DNA from: Eutrophocola salsuginis
GTDB lineage: Bacteria > Pseudomonadota > Gammaproteobacteria > Pseudomonadales > Pseudohongiellaceae
NCBI GenBank assembly: GCA_038147195.1
Contig: JAYQTB010000004.1
Span: 2,232,001 to 2,296,000, forward strand
Direction: 5' to 3'
Length of the DNA: 64,000 bases
How positions within the stretch are numbered: position 1 is the first letter of the stretch; every line of letters begins with the position of its first letter. Below the pieces are notes generated by a model, which was given only the letters and a program-made list of their open reading frames with translations, had not been told where the DNA came from and did not search any database. A program made the translations under genes and the position numbers. Below are positions 7,964 to 17,828 of the stretch, in pieces.

Positions 7964-10048
7964 ATGACTTCATCGCATTTTGTAGGCCGCCTCGGCCTGA
8001 TCCTGTTATCCCTTGCACTTTTGCCCTCTCTGCCCGCCACCGCTCAGCCCGATCGCTCTCCAGCGTTCACCGCAGACGAGCTGAGTGCGCCACCGACCGT
8101 GGGCTGGTACACCAACGGCGGCAACCTGGGGAACCAACGCTATTCTCCCCTAACGCAGATCAACAAAGACAACGTGGCGAACCTGAAGGCGGAATGGCGC
8201 GTGCACATGAACGGCTCCGGCGCCGGCCCTAACCACAGCGGCCAGGGTGAACCCCTCTTCTATAACGGTACACTATTCGTTGGCACCGGTGAGAACGACG
8301 TCTTCGCCATCGACGTCGATACCGGCGAATTCCTCTGGACCTACCAGGCCAACCTCGACCCCGCACGCGTCAATGTGTGCTGCGGCTGGGTCAGCCGCGG
8401 CATCGGCATGGGTGATGGCCAGATCTTCGTCGGCCAGCTCGACGCCAAACTGGTGGCGTTGGACCAGGCCACCGGTGAAGTAAATTGGGAAATTCAGGCG
8501 GAAGACCCGTTCCAAGGTTTCGCTATCACCTCCGCGCCTTTGTATTACAACGGAATGGTCATCACCGGTTTTGCCGGCGGAGAGCGCGCCATCCGCGGAC
8601 GTATCAAAGCCTATGACGCGAAGGACGGCTCCCTGCTGTGGACTTTCTATACCATTCCCGGCCCGGGCGAGTTCGGCCACGACTCCTGGCCGCAGGACAA
8701 CGACGCCTGGCTGACCGGCGGCGCACCCATCTGGCAAACCCCTGCACTGGACCCTGAACTTGGTATGCTTTATTTCTCCACCGGCAACGCCGGGCCTGAC
8801 TTAAATGGCAACCAGCGCGAAGGCGATAACCTGTTCACCGTATCCATCGTCGCCCTCGATGTCGCCACAGGCGAGTACCGCTGGCACTTTCAGCAGGTAC
8901 ACCACGACATCTGGGATTACGACTCGCCCAGCCCGGTCGTGCTTTTCGATGTTGAAAAAGATGGAGTGATGCGCAAAGGCCTGGCCGAGGCGAGCAAGTC
9001 GGGCTACCTCTATATCCTAGACCGCATCACCGGTGAACCGCTGGTCGGCATCGTTGAGACGGCTGTGCCGCAGATGGAAAGCCAGAAGACGTCACCTACC
9101 CAGCCTATCCCCGTCGGCGAGGATTTCATTCCGCATTTCATCGACGTCGCGCCGGAAGGCTGGACTCTAGTCAATGAGGGAAAGACCTTCACACCCTTCG
9201 ACACCGATCCCGTCTTATACAAGCCGCTGGCCGGTGTGAATTGGCCGCCGAAGGCCTACGACCGGGAGAATGGCTGGATCTATATCTGCGCCAACGACCG
9301 CATAGGCGGCGCAGCACAGGAAGCGGAAAACTCCGCTCCCACCAACGACGCCAGCTGGCTCGGTGGCGGCTTCCGCATGCCCAATGTGCCGTCGCGCGGT
9401 ATCTTCGCCGCCATGGACGTTACAACCAACACCATCGCCTGGCGCCAGCAGTGGACCGGCGGTTGTTCCTCCGGTTCAGTCGTCACTGCCGGCGGCCTGA
9501 TCATTCACGGCCGTACCGACGGCCGCGTCACCGCCATGGATAAGGACAGCGGCGAAAAGCTCTGGGAATACCAGACCGACGCCGGCGTAAATGGCACCGC
9601 CGCCACCTTCATGCATGAAGGCATCCAGTACATCGCCATCATCTCGGCCGGTACCATCTACGCGGGCGGCAAGCACGGCGACAGCGTGTGGCTCTTCTCA
9701 CTGGAAGGCGACATCGAGCAGGAAGCGGCCCCGGTACAGGCCGGTGGCGGTATCGCCGCGGCTGCCGCGCCCATGAACATCGACCCGATCACCCCGCCCG
9801 AAGGCCATGTAGTCGACATTGCCGCCGGTCGCGGCATCTTCCAGGGCCTGTGTGCAGCTTGCCATGGCCCCAACGGCGAAGGCGGCGAAGCCGGTGTCGA
9901 GCTACAGGGTAAGACCCTCACAGCCACCGACATCATGACCATCGCCAACTACGGCCGGAATACTATGCCGGCGTTCGGCTTCGCCTACTCGCCGGAGCAG
10001 TTGCACGACATCGCCGGTTATGTGTTGGACGAAATCCTGGCGCAATAG
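7964..10048 (+). CDS. PQQ-dependent alcohol dehydrogenase with cytochrome c domain
   Basis: Periplasmic quinohemoprotein dehydrogenase of the methanol/ethanol family. Start at 7964 is chosen because GGGGA precedes it and a signal peptide follows immediately (hydrophobic core, cleavage likely after PATAQ); the longer frame from 7850 would bury that signal. 694 residues. Visible features: NQRYSPLTQINKDNV near the start, the adjacent Cys-Cys pair (residues 139-140, VCCGW) that forms the rare vicinal disulfide of this family, WDYDSPSP with the likely catalytic Asp, repeated propeller-blade motifs, and a C-terminal haem domain with CAACH (630-634) and NTMPAF as the probable axial Met. No pqq synthesis genes are in the window. 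It lies between spoT and recG, an unusual place. Confidence 0.9.
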   Translation: MTSSHFVGRLGLILLSLALLPSLPATAQPDRSPAFTADELSAPPTVGWYTNGGNLGNQRYSPLTQINKDNVANLKAEWRVHMNGSGAGPNHSGQGEPLFYNGTLFVGTGENDVFAIDVDTGEFLWTYQANLDPARVNVCCGWVSRGIGMGDGQIFVGQLDAKLVALDQATGEVNWEIQAEDPFQGFAITSAPLYYNGMVITGFAGGERAIRGRIKAYDAKDGSLLWTFYTIPGPGEFGHDSWPQDNDAWLTGGAPIWQTPALDPELGMLYFSTGNAGPDLNGNQREGDNLFTVSIVALDVATGEYRWHFQQVHHDIWDYDSPSPVVLFDVEKDGVMRKGLAEASKSGYLYILDRITGEPLVGIVETAVPQMESQKTSPTQPIPVGEDFIPHFIDVAPEGWTLVNEGKTFTPFDTDPVLYKPLAGVNWPPKAYDRENGWIYICANDRIGGAAQEAENSAPTNDASWLGGGFRMPNVPSRGIFAAMDVTTNTIAWRQQWTGGCSSGSVVTAGGLIIHGRTDGRVTAMDKDSGEKLWEYQTDAGVNGTAATFMHEGIQYIAIISAGTIYAGGKHGDSVWLFSLEGDIEQEAAPVQAGGGIAAAAAPMNIDPITPPEGHVVDIAAGRGIFQGLCAACHGPNGEGGEAGVELQGKTLTATDIMTIANYGRNTMPAFGFAYSPEQLHDIAGYVLDEILAQ

Positions 10049-10140
10049 GGGCAAAGTATAGGCCGTAAGAGTCCCGCGAAGACGTCATCCGGCGCGTGCT
10101 TCGTGTGGCAGGTGAAAGTGAATGCACCTAGAATGGGATA

Positions 10141-12252
10141 ATGATTTCCCCGCCCGCCAAGCCCGCCGCCCTTTCGCTTGACCTGCAACAGGTGCCGGTA
10201 ACCGAACTGAAAGGGGTGGGCCCCAAGCTCACGGAAAAACTCGCCGCCATTCACGTCCATACCGTCCTCGACCTGCTTTTCCACCTGCCGCTCAGATACC
10301 AGGACCGCACGCATGTTACGCCCATAAGAGCACTGCGCCACGGCATAGAAGCGGTCATCGAGGGCGAGATCATGGGCAGTGCCGTGATGTTTGGCAAACG
10401 CCGGTCGCTTCTGGTGAAAGTTGCGGACAAGACCGGCCTGCTCAGTCTGCGCTTCTATCACTTCAGCGCCGCCCAGAAAGAAAACCTAAAAGATGGCGCG
10501 CGCATCCGTTGTTTCGGCGAGGGCCGATGGGGCAAGAGCGGCCTCGAAATCTATCACCCCGAATACGAAATTCTCTCAGGTAAAGAAAAGACGCTCGACG
10601 ACCGCCTCACCCCCATCTATCCGACCACCGAGGGCCTTCACCAGGCACGCATCCGTGCGCTAGCCGACCAGGCACTGGCCTTGCTCGCCAAATCGAAGGC
10701 GCTACCCGACCTGTTACCCAAAGCGCTCAACCGTGAACTGAAATTCATTTCCCTGGAAGATGCGCTCGTCTACCTGCACCGCCCGCCTGTGAATGCCTCA
10801 CTGGAACAACTACAAGCCGGTACGCACCCGGCCCAGAGCCGGCTCGCCTTCGAGGAGCTGCTGGCAAACTATTTATGTCTGCGCCGGTTGCGTGAACAGG
10901 CGAATAAACATGGAGCACCGTCTCTCAAAGACACTGGCAAATTGCTGGAACGCCTACTGGCGACATTGCCATTTACCCTGACGAAGGCACAGACACGCGT
11001 CGGCCAGGAGATTGCCCGCGACATGGCGAAGGACACGCCAATGCTGCGCCTTGTGCAAGGCGACGTCGGCTCCGGCAAGACTCTGGTCGCCGTCATGTCG
11101 GCGTTGACCGCCGTCGGCAACGGCTACCAGGCGGCGATCATGGCGCCGACGGAAATCCTCGCCGAGCAGCATTACCTCAACCTCGATGCGTTGCTCGGCA
11201 AATTCGGCATCGAAATCGTTTATTTGAGCGGCAAGATAAAAGGCAAGCAACGCAACGAAGCCCTGCGGGCCATGACCAGCGGCCAGGCACAGGTCATCGT
11301 CGGTACACACGCGCTGTTCCAGGAAGAAGTCGCTTTCCACAAGCTGGGTTTGATCGTGGTGGACGAACAACATCGCTTTGGCGTGCACCAGCGTTTGTCC
11401 TTGAGAGAAAAAGGAAACCACGACGGCAAGTATCCCCACCAGCTCATCATGACGGCCACACCCATTCCGCGCACGCTGACCATGAGCGCCTACGCCGGCC
11501 TCGACAGCTCCATCATCGACGAACTGCCGCCGGGGAGGACACCGGTGAACACCATCCTAGCTGCGGATACTCGGCGTGGGGAAATCATCGAGCGTATCCG
11601 CCATGCCTGTGCCGACGGCCGCCAGGCCTACTGGGTATGCACGCTGATCGAGGAAAGCGAAGCCCTGCAGTGCCAGGCGGCGGAAGCCACCTACACTGAG
11701 ATGCAAAAGTTGCTGCCCAATATCCGCATCGGCCTCATCCACGGCCGCCTCAAGCCGAAAGAAAAGGCGGAGATCATGCAGGCCTTCAAGAAAGGCGAAC
11801 TGCAGCTATTGGTGGCCACCACCGTCATCGAGGTGGGCGTGGACGTGCCCAACGCCAGCCTGATGATTATCGAGAATCCCGAGCGCCTCGGCCTGGCGCA
11901 ACTGCACCAGTTGCGTGGGCGCGTGGGACGCGGCCCTACCGAAAGTCATTGTGTACTTCTTTACAAAGCGCCCCTATCCAATGTTGCTAAGGAACGACTT
12001 TCCATCATGCGCCAAAGCAATGATGGCTTTTTGATTGCAGAAAAAGATTTACAGATCCGCGGTCCGGGCGAAGTGCTCGGCACTCGTCAAACGGGGTTAA
12101 TAGAATTCAAGATGGCAGATCTCGTTAGGGACGCTCATCTTCAACCAAAGATTAAGTTGTGGGCAGAGAAGATTCAGGCGCAGGAGCCAAAATTTATTGA
12201 GCCATTAATAAGGAGATGGTTGTCTGGAGCCAGAGACTATGGCCATGTCTAA
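10141..12252 (+). CDS. recG: ATP-dependent DNA helicase RecG
   Basis: Remodels stalled replication forks and branch-migrates Holliday junctions. 703 residues. The N-terminal wedge domain contains KGVGPKLTEKLA and LLFHLPLRYQDRT; helicase motifs are GDVGSGKT (Walker A), VDEQHRFGVHQR (motif II), TATPIPRTL (motif III), ATTVIEVGVDVPNA and QLRGRVGRG. The C-terminal block IRGPGEVLGTRQTGL is intact. Codon and base use shift to a more AT-rich style from about 11,940 to the end, although the protein stays conserved, which suggests a recombinant 3' end. The gene starts 92 bases after the dehydrogenase and has no obvious terminator behind it. Confidence 0.96.
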   Translation: MISPPAKPAALSLDLQQVPVTELKGVGPKLTEKLAAIHVHTVLDLLFHLPLRYQDRTHVTPIRALRHGIEAVIEGEIMGSAVMFGKRRSLLVKVADKTGLLSLRFYHFSAAQKENLKDGARIRCFGEGRWGKSGLEIYHPEYEILSGKEKTLDDRLTPIYPTTEGLHQARIRALADQALALLAKSKALPDLLPKALNRELKFISLEDALVYLHRPPVNASLEQLQAGTHPAQSRLAFEELLANYLCLRRLREQANKHGAPSLKDTGKLLERLLATLPFTLTKAQTRVGQEIARDMAKDTPMLRLVQGDVGSGKTLVAVMSALTAVGNGYQAAIMAPTEILAEQHYLNLDALLGKFGIEIVYLSGKIKGKQRNEALRAMTSGQAQVIVGTHALFQEEVAFHKLGLIVVDEQHRFGVHQRLSLREKGNHDGKYPHQLIMTATPIPRTLTMSAYAGLDSSIIDELPPGRTPVNTILAADTRRGEIIERIRHACADGRQAYWVCTLIEESEALQCQAAEATYTEMQKLLPNIRIGLIHGRLKPKEKAEIMQAFKKGELQLLVATTVIEVGVDVPNASLMIIENPERLGLAQLHQLRGRVGRGPTESHCVLLYKAPLSNVAKERLSIMRQSNDGFLIAEKDLQIRGPGEVLGTRQTGLIEFKMADLVRDAHLQPKIKLWAEKIQAQEPKFIEPLIRRWLSGARDYGHV

Positions 12253-12351
12253 TAGTATGTCTTTATTTCTAACATTATCGCACAAGCATGCCATGTACCC
12301 TTACATTAGTACGGTTTAAGATAAAATAGGCTCATATCAAGGATTTCACAA

Positions 12352-13071
12352 ATGGCGACATTCGTTCTCGTTCACGGCGCATGGCACGGCAGCTGGTGCT
12401 GGAAGCGTGTTAGGGCCGCACTTTGCGCGCTTGGCCACGAAGTTTTTACGCCCACTCTATCTGGTCTTGGCGAGCGCTCGCACTTATTGGCACCTGAAGT
12501 CGACCTCGACACCCATGTCAACGACATAATTAATCTGATCCGATGGGAAGAGTTATCCGACGTCGTCTTGTGTGGCCACTCCTATGCAGGCTCCGTTGTG
12601 TGTGGGGTGGCTGATCGTATTCCCGAAAACATAGGCGCACTTGTTTACCTAGATGCCTTCGTACCTAAAAGCGGCCAATGCGTTTATGACATGTTGCCAG
12701 CCGACCAGCATGCACTGCAGCTACAACTGGTGCGCGACGTCGGTGAAGGCTGGAAAGTGCCACCGATCCCAGCGGAAGTGTTTAACGTCAATCCAGGCGA
12801 CCGTGCTTGGGTGGACAGTCAGTGTACAATGCAGCCCCTGGCCACGTTTGAGCAGCCGCTCACCCTAGGCGGCGAAACTCTATCGCCTGAGCGCATCACT
12901 TACATCCTTGCCACCGGCTTCGTCGATTCCCCGTTTCCACCTATCTTTGATCGCGCAAGAGACAATGGCTGGCATACGTTCACCGTAGAGTGTGGTCACG
13001 ACGTCATGCTCGACCGCCCCGATGAACTTGTCCGTATTTTGGCGGCAGGCGTCGCACCCGTCGCCTCCTAA
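12352..13071 (+). CDS. Alpha/beta hydrolase (EstC / plant esterase-like)
   Basis: Probable cytoplasmic esterase. 239 residues with the compact alpha/beta-hydrolase pattern: FVLVHGAWHGSWCWKRV oxyanion-hole strand at the start, nucleophile elbow GHSYAG near residue 73, YLDAFVPKSGQ, and the catalytic His in ECGHDVMLDRPDEL near the C terminus. The HGAWHG and GHSYAG motifs match the subgroup that includes pyrethroid hydrolases and plant methyl-salicylate-type esterases; the substrate here cannot be told. AGGA precedes the ATG. Composition is a little more AT-rich than the flanking backbone, as is the end of recG. Confidence 0.85.
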   Translation: MATFVLVHGAWHGSWCWKRVRAALCALGHEVFTPTLSGLGERSHLLAPEVDLDTHVNDIINLIRWEELSDVVLCGHSYAGSVVCGVADRIPENIGALVYLDAFVPKSGQCVYDMLPADQHALQLQLVRDVGEGWKVPPIPAEVFNVNPGDRAWVDSQCTMQPLATFEQPLTLGGETLSPERITYILATGFVDSPFPPIFDRARDNGWHTFTVECGHDVMLDRPDELVRILAAGVAPVAS

Positions 13072-13197
13072 AAACGAATTAGAATCAATGCGGATCAGAG
13101 TAACCCGATCCTAATAATCCCACACCCGCCTGTTAGCGTATAATTTCAATCTGCCAGCGATGGCCCAGCCCGAATTTGAATTCCAAGAGGTTTCTTG

Positions 13198-14526
13198 ATG
13201 TCCAACCCTAATATTTCGCGCATCTTCGCCCTGCAACAGAAACACCAGTGGTTTATGAAGGCCACCAGCTCCGCCGGGCGCAAGGCTCTCCTGCAAAAAC
13301 TGTACGAGGCGGTGAGGGCCCGCGGCGACGAGATCATCGCCGCCGTGCAGAAGGATACCCGCAAGCCAGCGCAGGAGGTCACCACGACCGAGGTGGGCGG
13401 TTTGCTCGCCAACATCCAGCGCAATATCGATAACGTCGCCGAGTGGATGCAACCGCAGGAGGTGCAGACCTCCATGAACCCCGCCGATTCAGCGCAGATC
13501 ATTCCCGAAGCGCGTGGTGTGTGCCTGATCCTGGGACCCTGGAACTTCCCGCTGGGACTGACCTTTGGGCCACTTGCCGCGGCCATCGCCGCCGGCAACT
13601 GCTGCATGGTTAAACTGACAGATCTTTGCCCTAACACATCGAGAGTCGCGGCGAAAATCATTAAAGAGGCTTTTGACGAGAGGGAAGTGGCTCTGTTCGA
13701 GGGCGACGTCTCCGTCGCTACCGAACTACTAGAGTTACCATTCAATCACATCTTCTTCACAGGCAGCACGCGCGTTGGCAAGATCGTGATGGCCGCCGCA
13801 GCTAAGCACCTGGCCACCGTCACCCTGGAACTGGGCGGCAAGTCACCGGTGATCATCGACGAGGGAGCCGACATCGATAAGATCGCCACCGACCTCGCCG
13901 GGGCCAAGCAATTCAACGGCGGTCAGGCCTGTATCTGTCCGGATTACGTGTTCGTGAAGGAATCCCAAAAGGACGTTTTGGTGAACTCTTTCCAGGCAAA
14001 GGTGAAAGCAAACCTGTACGATGATGCGGGGAATATCAAGAAAGAGAAGATTGCCCAGATCGTCAACATACAAAACTTCGCCCGAGTGAAAGAGCTATTC
14101 GATGATGCGGTTGCCCAGGGCGCGAAAGTAGCTGTCGGCGGCACGCTAGAAGAGGCCAGCCTGACCGTGCACCCAACGATGCTCACCGACGTCACCCCGG
14201 ATATGAAGATCCTGCAAGAGGAAATCTTTGGACCTATGCTGCCCGTTATGACCTATGAAAATATTGACGAGGTGATCAATTACATTGAGCAACGCGACAA
14301 GCCGCTGGCGCTGTATGTGTACAGCAACAACGAGGACAGTATTGATAAGGTGCTGAAGAAGACTTCCTCCGGCGGTGTCACCGTCAACGGCGTTTTCTCC
14401 CATTACCTGGAAAACAACCTGCCCTTCGGCGGCGTCAACGGCAGTGGCATGGGCAGCTACCACGGAAAATTCGGCTTCCAGGCCTTCTCGCACCAGCGCG
14501 CCGTGTACCGGCATAATGAGGCCTAA
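13198..14526 (+). CDS. Aldehyde dehydrogenase (class 3-like)
   Basis: NAD(P)-dependent oxidation of aldehydes to carboxylates. Start taken at the ATG 13198, preceded by AAGAGG; the TTG just before it is less likely. 442 residues, the short form typical of ALDH3-type enzymes. Signatures: ILGPWNFPLGLTFGPL, FTGSTRVGKIVMAAAAKHL (cofactor loop), LELGGKSPVIIDEGAD with the general-base Glu, NGGQACICPDYV with the catalytic Cys, and EEIFGPMLPV. It could oxidise the aldehydes made by the PQQ dehydrogenase about 3 kb upstream, but no operon links them. Confidence 0.93.
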   Translation: MSNPNISRIFALQQKHQWFMKATSSAGRKALLQKLYEAVRARGDEIIAAVQKDTRKPAQEVTTTEVGGLLANIQRNIDNVAEWMQPQEVQTSMNPADSAQIIPEARGVCLILGPWNFPLGLTFGPLAAAIAAGNCCMVKLTDLCPNTSRVAAKIIKEAFDEREVALFEGDVSVATELLELPFNHIFFTGSTRVGKIVMAAAAKHLATVTLELGGKSPVIIDEGADIDKIATDLAGAKQFNGGQACICPDYVFVKESQKDVLVNSFQAKVKANLYDDAGNIKKEKIAQIVNIQNFARVKELFDDAVAQGAKVAVGGTLEEASLTVHPTMLTDVTPDMKILQEEIFGPMLPVMTYENIDEVINYIEQRDKPLALYVYSNNEDSIDKVLKKTSSGGVTVNGVFSHYLENNLPFGGVNGSGMGSYHGKFGFQAFSHQRAVYRHNEA

Positions 14527-14630
14527 TGCCGGTATTCACCCTCCCCTTCGCTACGCCGGAGGATGCCGACGTCACGCTGGCAAGATGGATCTTTGGTATT
14601 CGGCAGGCACTCTGGCTGGGTTAGGGTGGT

Positions 14631-15095
14631 ATGCCAAATACTTTTAGTATTCGGGAAATCTCACCAACAGATACATTGCCACTCCGACATGCGCTGTTGC
14701 GACCCCACATGACCCCGGAGACCTGCGTCTATCCTGGCGATGATGCTGCTTCAACGGTTCACCTGGGCAGCTTTATCGGCGACACCCTCTGCGGCATCGT
14801 CACCCTGTACCGGGAAGACTTGCCTGGCGACCATCCTGAAGGCTTTCGGTTTCGAGCGCTGGCCATAGTTGAAGCATTGCGCGGGCAGGGTCATGGAAAT
14901 GCCCTGCTGAAGGCGGTTGAGCAACTGGCACAGGAAAATGGCGCCAATTATATCTGGGCCAACGCACGCGATACGGCGTTGGATTTTTACAGGAAGGCGG
15001 ATTACGCCGTGGGCGAAGAGGAATTTATCGTGGACGGTGTGGGACCGCACCGGATCGTTAGAAGGGAATTCAGCAAAATCCATTTTGCCGGATGA
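14631..15095 (+). CDS. GNAT family N-acetyltransferase
   Basis: 154 residues with a single GNAT fold. The acetyl-CoA loop is RGQGHGNALLKAVEQLA near residues 85-101, preceded by FRFRALAI, and the C-terminal FYRKADYAVGEEEFIVDG is the usual late strand and helix. Substrate unknown. It stands alone between the aldehyde dehydrogenase and the convergent symporter gene. Confidence 0.85.
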   Translation: MPNTFSIREISPTDTLPLRHALLRPHMTPETCVYPGDDAASTVHLGSFIGDTLCGIVTLYREDLPGDHPEGFRFRALAIVEALRGQGHGNALLKAVEQLAQENGANYIWANARDTALDFYRKADYAVGEEEFIVDGVGPHRIVRREFSKIHFAG

Positions 15096-15118
15096 CGTTC
15101 GCACGGGAGTTTTACGGC

Positions 15119-16420
15119 CTACGGACTTTCTAGGATACCGGTCTCTTTTTCACTCTTGGCGATGATCACAGCGCCGCAGGAATCACTGAAGATGTTCACC
15201 GCGGTGCGGCTCATGTCGAGCACGCGGTCGGTGACCAGCAACAGGCCGATGGCTTCCATCGGCAAACCGATCGCCGTCAGGATCACCGTGATCGCCACCA
15301 GGCTGGCTGCCGGAATGCCGGCCACGCCGATGGAGGTCAGCAGGGCGATCAGCACCACCGTGAACTGTGTGGCGACGGTCAGCTCTAGGCCATAGGCCTG
15401 GGCGAGGAAGATCGCAGCCACGCATTCATACAATGCTGTGCCATCCATATTGATGGTGGCACCCAGTGGCAACACGAAACTGGTAGTTCGTTCCGACACG
15501 CCGGCATTCTTTTCCACACACTCCATAGTAAGCGGCAACGTGCCGCTGCTCGATGCCGATGAAAACGCCGTGAGCATGGCAGGCGCCATAGCCTTCAGGT
15601 GGCGTGTGGGGTGCACCTTCGCGTAGTACTTCAGGATCAGTGGCAGGGCAATGAACGCGTGCGTCGCCAGCGCCAGCATGACGGTGATGAAGAACAATAA
15701 TAGTGGTTGGAAGGCGGCGAAGCCCGTGGACGCCACCGTTTCCGCCACCAGGCCGAACACACCGTAGGGCGCAAACTTCATCACCCACATCGTGATCTTC
15801 ATCATGGTTTCCGATATGCCGCGCCAGAAGGTGATGAGCACCTCGCTCTGTTTTGCTGGAATCTGCGTCATGAAAAAGCCGAACACCAGGCTAAAGAAGA
15901 TCAGCCCCAGCATTTCGCCGTTGACGGCGGCGGCGACCACGTTGGTAGGGATCATGCGGATGAAGATCTGCACGATATCACTGCCACCTTGCCCTTCCAC
16001 GCTGGCGACCGCGGACGCCACATCGGTGTCGTCGAGCGTCAGGTTGAGCGACTCGCCCACGGGCTGGGCGTCGGCTATACCGGGGGCAAACAGGTTGACG
16101 TAGAACAGGCCGATCAGGATGGCCAGCGTGCTGGAGAAGGCATAATAGAGGATGGTCTTGCCGCCGAGGCGGCCCAGGTCGCTGCCGCTGCCCAGGCTGG
16201 AAATGCCTACGATTATGGACGCCATGATCAAGGGCACTATGATCATGCGCAGGGCGTTCATGAACAGGGTGCCGACGAAATCATAGCCCTGGTAGAAGGT
16301 CACGCCAAAGAGGCTGCCCTCGGTGCCCGTCAGCGAGCCGGCGATGGCGGCCAGGACAATGGCGATCAGGATCTGCCAGTGCAGCTTCAGTTTACCCATG
16401 ACACGGTGGATCCAATGCAA
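15119..16420 (-). CDS. Dicarboxylate/amino acid:cation symporter (DAACS)
   Basis: Inner-membrane sodium- or proton-coupled importer of dicarboxylates or acidic amino acids. 433 residues, full length, with about eight transmembrane segments and two re-entrant loops. Characteristic motifs: NALRMIIVPLIMASIIVGI, the serine-rich loop AFSSASSSGTLPLTMECVE, and FVLPLGATINMDGTALYE, followed by VAGIPAASLVAITVILTAIGLP and DRVLDMSRTAVNIFSD. Relative to GltP or DctA the specificity is not predictable by eye. It is divergent from ubiA. Confidence 0.92.
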   Translation of the reverse strand: MHWIHRVMGKLKLHWQILIAIVLAAIAGSLTGTEGSLFGVTFYQGYDFVGTLFMNALRMIIVPLIMASIIVGISSLGSGSDLGRLGGKTILYYAFSSTLAILIGLFYVNLFAPGIADAQPVGESLNLTLDDTDVASAVASVEGQGGSDIVQIFIRMIPTNVVAAAVNGEMLGLIFFSLVFGFFMTQIPAKQSEVLITFWRGISETMMKITMWVMKFAPYGVFGLVAETVASTGFAAFQPLLLFFITVMLALATHAFIALPLILKYYAKVHPTRHLKAMAPAMLTAFSSASSSGTLPLTMECVEKNAGVSERTTSFVLPLGATINMDGTALYECVAAIFLAQAYGLELTVATQFTVVLIALLTSIGVAGIPAASLVAITVILTAIGLPMEAIGLLLVTDRVLDMSRTAVNIFSDSCGAVIIAKSEKETGILESP

Positions 16421-16503
16421 TGATGTGGAATCATTTAACCAGCGGCTAATTTATTTATCAACGCCGCCGGCGCCTGTTCAATGGCAGGGGGTGTCTGACT
16501 ATA

Positions 16504-17463
16504 ATGACCGATATGGAACAAACCCAATACCTGGCCCGCTGCCAGGCCTTTTTTCACAACCTGCAAAACAGCCTATTGCAGGGATTCGCGCGACGTTTTC
16601 CCCATGTGTATGCCCACCTGCCCGATTACTGGCGCCTGGCACGCATGGATAGGCCCATCGGTTTCCTGCTGCTGTTGTGGCCAACACTGTGGTGCTTGTG
16701 GATTGCCTCAGAGGGAATTCCGGATATCGGCATGTTGCTTATCTTCATTCTCGGCACGATCCTGATGCGCGCCGCCGGCTGCTGCATGAATGACTTTGCC
16801 GACCGCGATTTCGATGGCCATGTCGAACGCACCCGCGAACGGCCGCTGGCCACCGGTAGCATCAGCGGCAAGGAAGCGCTGATCCTATGCTCCCTGCTCT
16901 GCACCCTCGCCTTTCTGCTGGTGTTGCTGACCAACCGCCTGACTATGCTCATGAGTTTTGGCGGACTGTTTCTGGCGGCGCTCTATCCGTTCATGAAACG
17001 CTTCACGCACCTAGCCCAGCTATTTCTCGGTGCGGCGTTTTCCTGGGGCGGGTTGATGGCCTTTACCGCGCAGACCGGCGAACTGCCGGTATACGCGTGG
17101 CTGTTGTACACGGCCAACTTCATCTGGACCGTGGTTTATGACACGGAATATGCGATGGTGGACCGCGAGGATGACCTGAAGATCGGCATCAAGTCGACGG
17201 CGATTCTGTTTGCCGAGGCAGACCGATTTGTCATTGGTGCGTTGCAGGTGATGTTCCTGCTAACGATGTCACTTAGTGCAAAGCACTTCCATCTGGGCGG
17301 CTGGTTCCAGTTCGGCCTGTTCCTGGCCGCGTGCCTGTGCGTATACCAGCAGTTCCTAATCTGGAAGCGGCACCCGAAAGACTGCTTTCGCGCCTTTCTC
17401 AACAACAACTACGTCGGAATGATTGTTTTTTTCTTTACTGCCGTGGATTTTTTCGTACCCTGA
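16504..17463 (+). CDS. ubiA: 4-hydroxybenzoate octaprenyltransferase
   Basis: Inner-membrane prenyltransferase that attaches the isoprenoid tail to 4-hydroxybenzoate in ubiquinone synthesis. 319 residues, a little longer than the usual 290 at the N terminus. Both Asp-rich motifs are present: NDFADRDFDGHVERTRERPL and YDTEYAMVDREDDLKIGIKS; eight or nine hydrophobic segments follow the family pattern. The start is uncertain. A perfect TATAAT overlaps the first ATG (16500-16505), with TTCAAT 17 bases before it; if this is the real -10, translation must begin at the second ATG (16513) or later. Ubiquinone would accept electrons from respiratory chains fed by the PQQ enzyme. Confidence 0.93.
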   Translation: MTDMEQTQYLARCQAFFHNLQNSLLQGFARRFPHVYAHLPDYWRLARMDRPIGFLLLLWPTLWCLWIASEGIPDIGMLLIFILGTILMRAAGCCMNDFADRDFDGHVERTRERPLATGSISGKEALILCSLLCTLAFLLVLLTNRLTMLMSFGGLFLAALYPFMKRFTHLAQLFLGAAFSWGGLMAFTAQTGELPVYAWLLYTANFIWTVVYDTEYAMVDREDDLKIGIKSTAILFAEADRFVIGALQVMFLLTMSLSAKHFHLGGWFQFGLFLAACLCVYQQFLIWKRHPKDCFRAFLNNNYVGMIVFFFTAVDFFVP

Positions 17464-17467
17464 CGGG

Positions 17468-17824
17468 TTAAAGCAGTCCCCTGCCGTCGAACACTTCGCG
17501 TTCCAGGCAGAACGAGTCGACGCCATCTACCGCCCCGAGGTTCACCCGAAACCAGCCCGGCTTGCGCATGGATTCATGGAAGGTGTAGATACCGCAGCGG
17601 TTGCAGAAATAATGCTTCGCCACCCTGGCACCGAACTGGTAACAGGACAATGCGTCGCCGTCGATGGTGCGTTTGAGGTCGGCATCCGCGATGGACGGGT
17701 TGAGCATGATGGCGGCACGCCTCTCGCAGAAGGAGCAGTTGCAGCTTAGGCCCTTGGTTATTTCGTCCGCATCAAATTCGAATTTAACTGCGCCGCAATG
17801 GCAACTGCCGGTGTAATGAGGCAT
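17468..17824 (-). CDS. GFA-domain (CENP-V type) zinc protein
   Basis: 118 residues with the eight-cysteine zinc pattern of the glutathione-dependent formaldehyde-activating family: CHCGAVKFEF at residues 7-16, CNCSFCERR near 28-36 and FCNRCGIYTFH near 72-82. Members of this broad family are often annotated as formaldehyde-activating, but most have no proven activity. It lies 4 bases behind the PHP phosphatase gene and is probably co-transcribed with it. Confidence 0.85.
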   Translation of the reverse strand: MPHYTGSCHCGAVKFEFDADEITKGLSCNCSFCERRAAIMLNPSIADADLKRTIDGDALSCYQFGARVAKHYFCNRCGIYTFHESMRKPGWFRVNLGAVDGVDSFCLEREVFDGRGLL

Positions 17825-17828
17825 AGTT

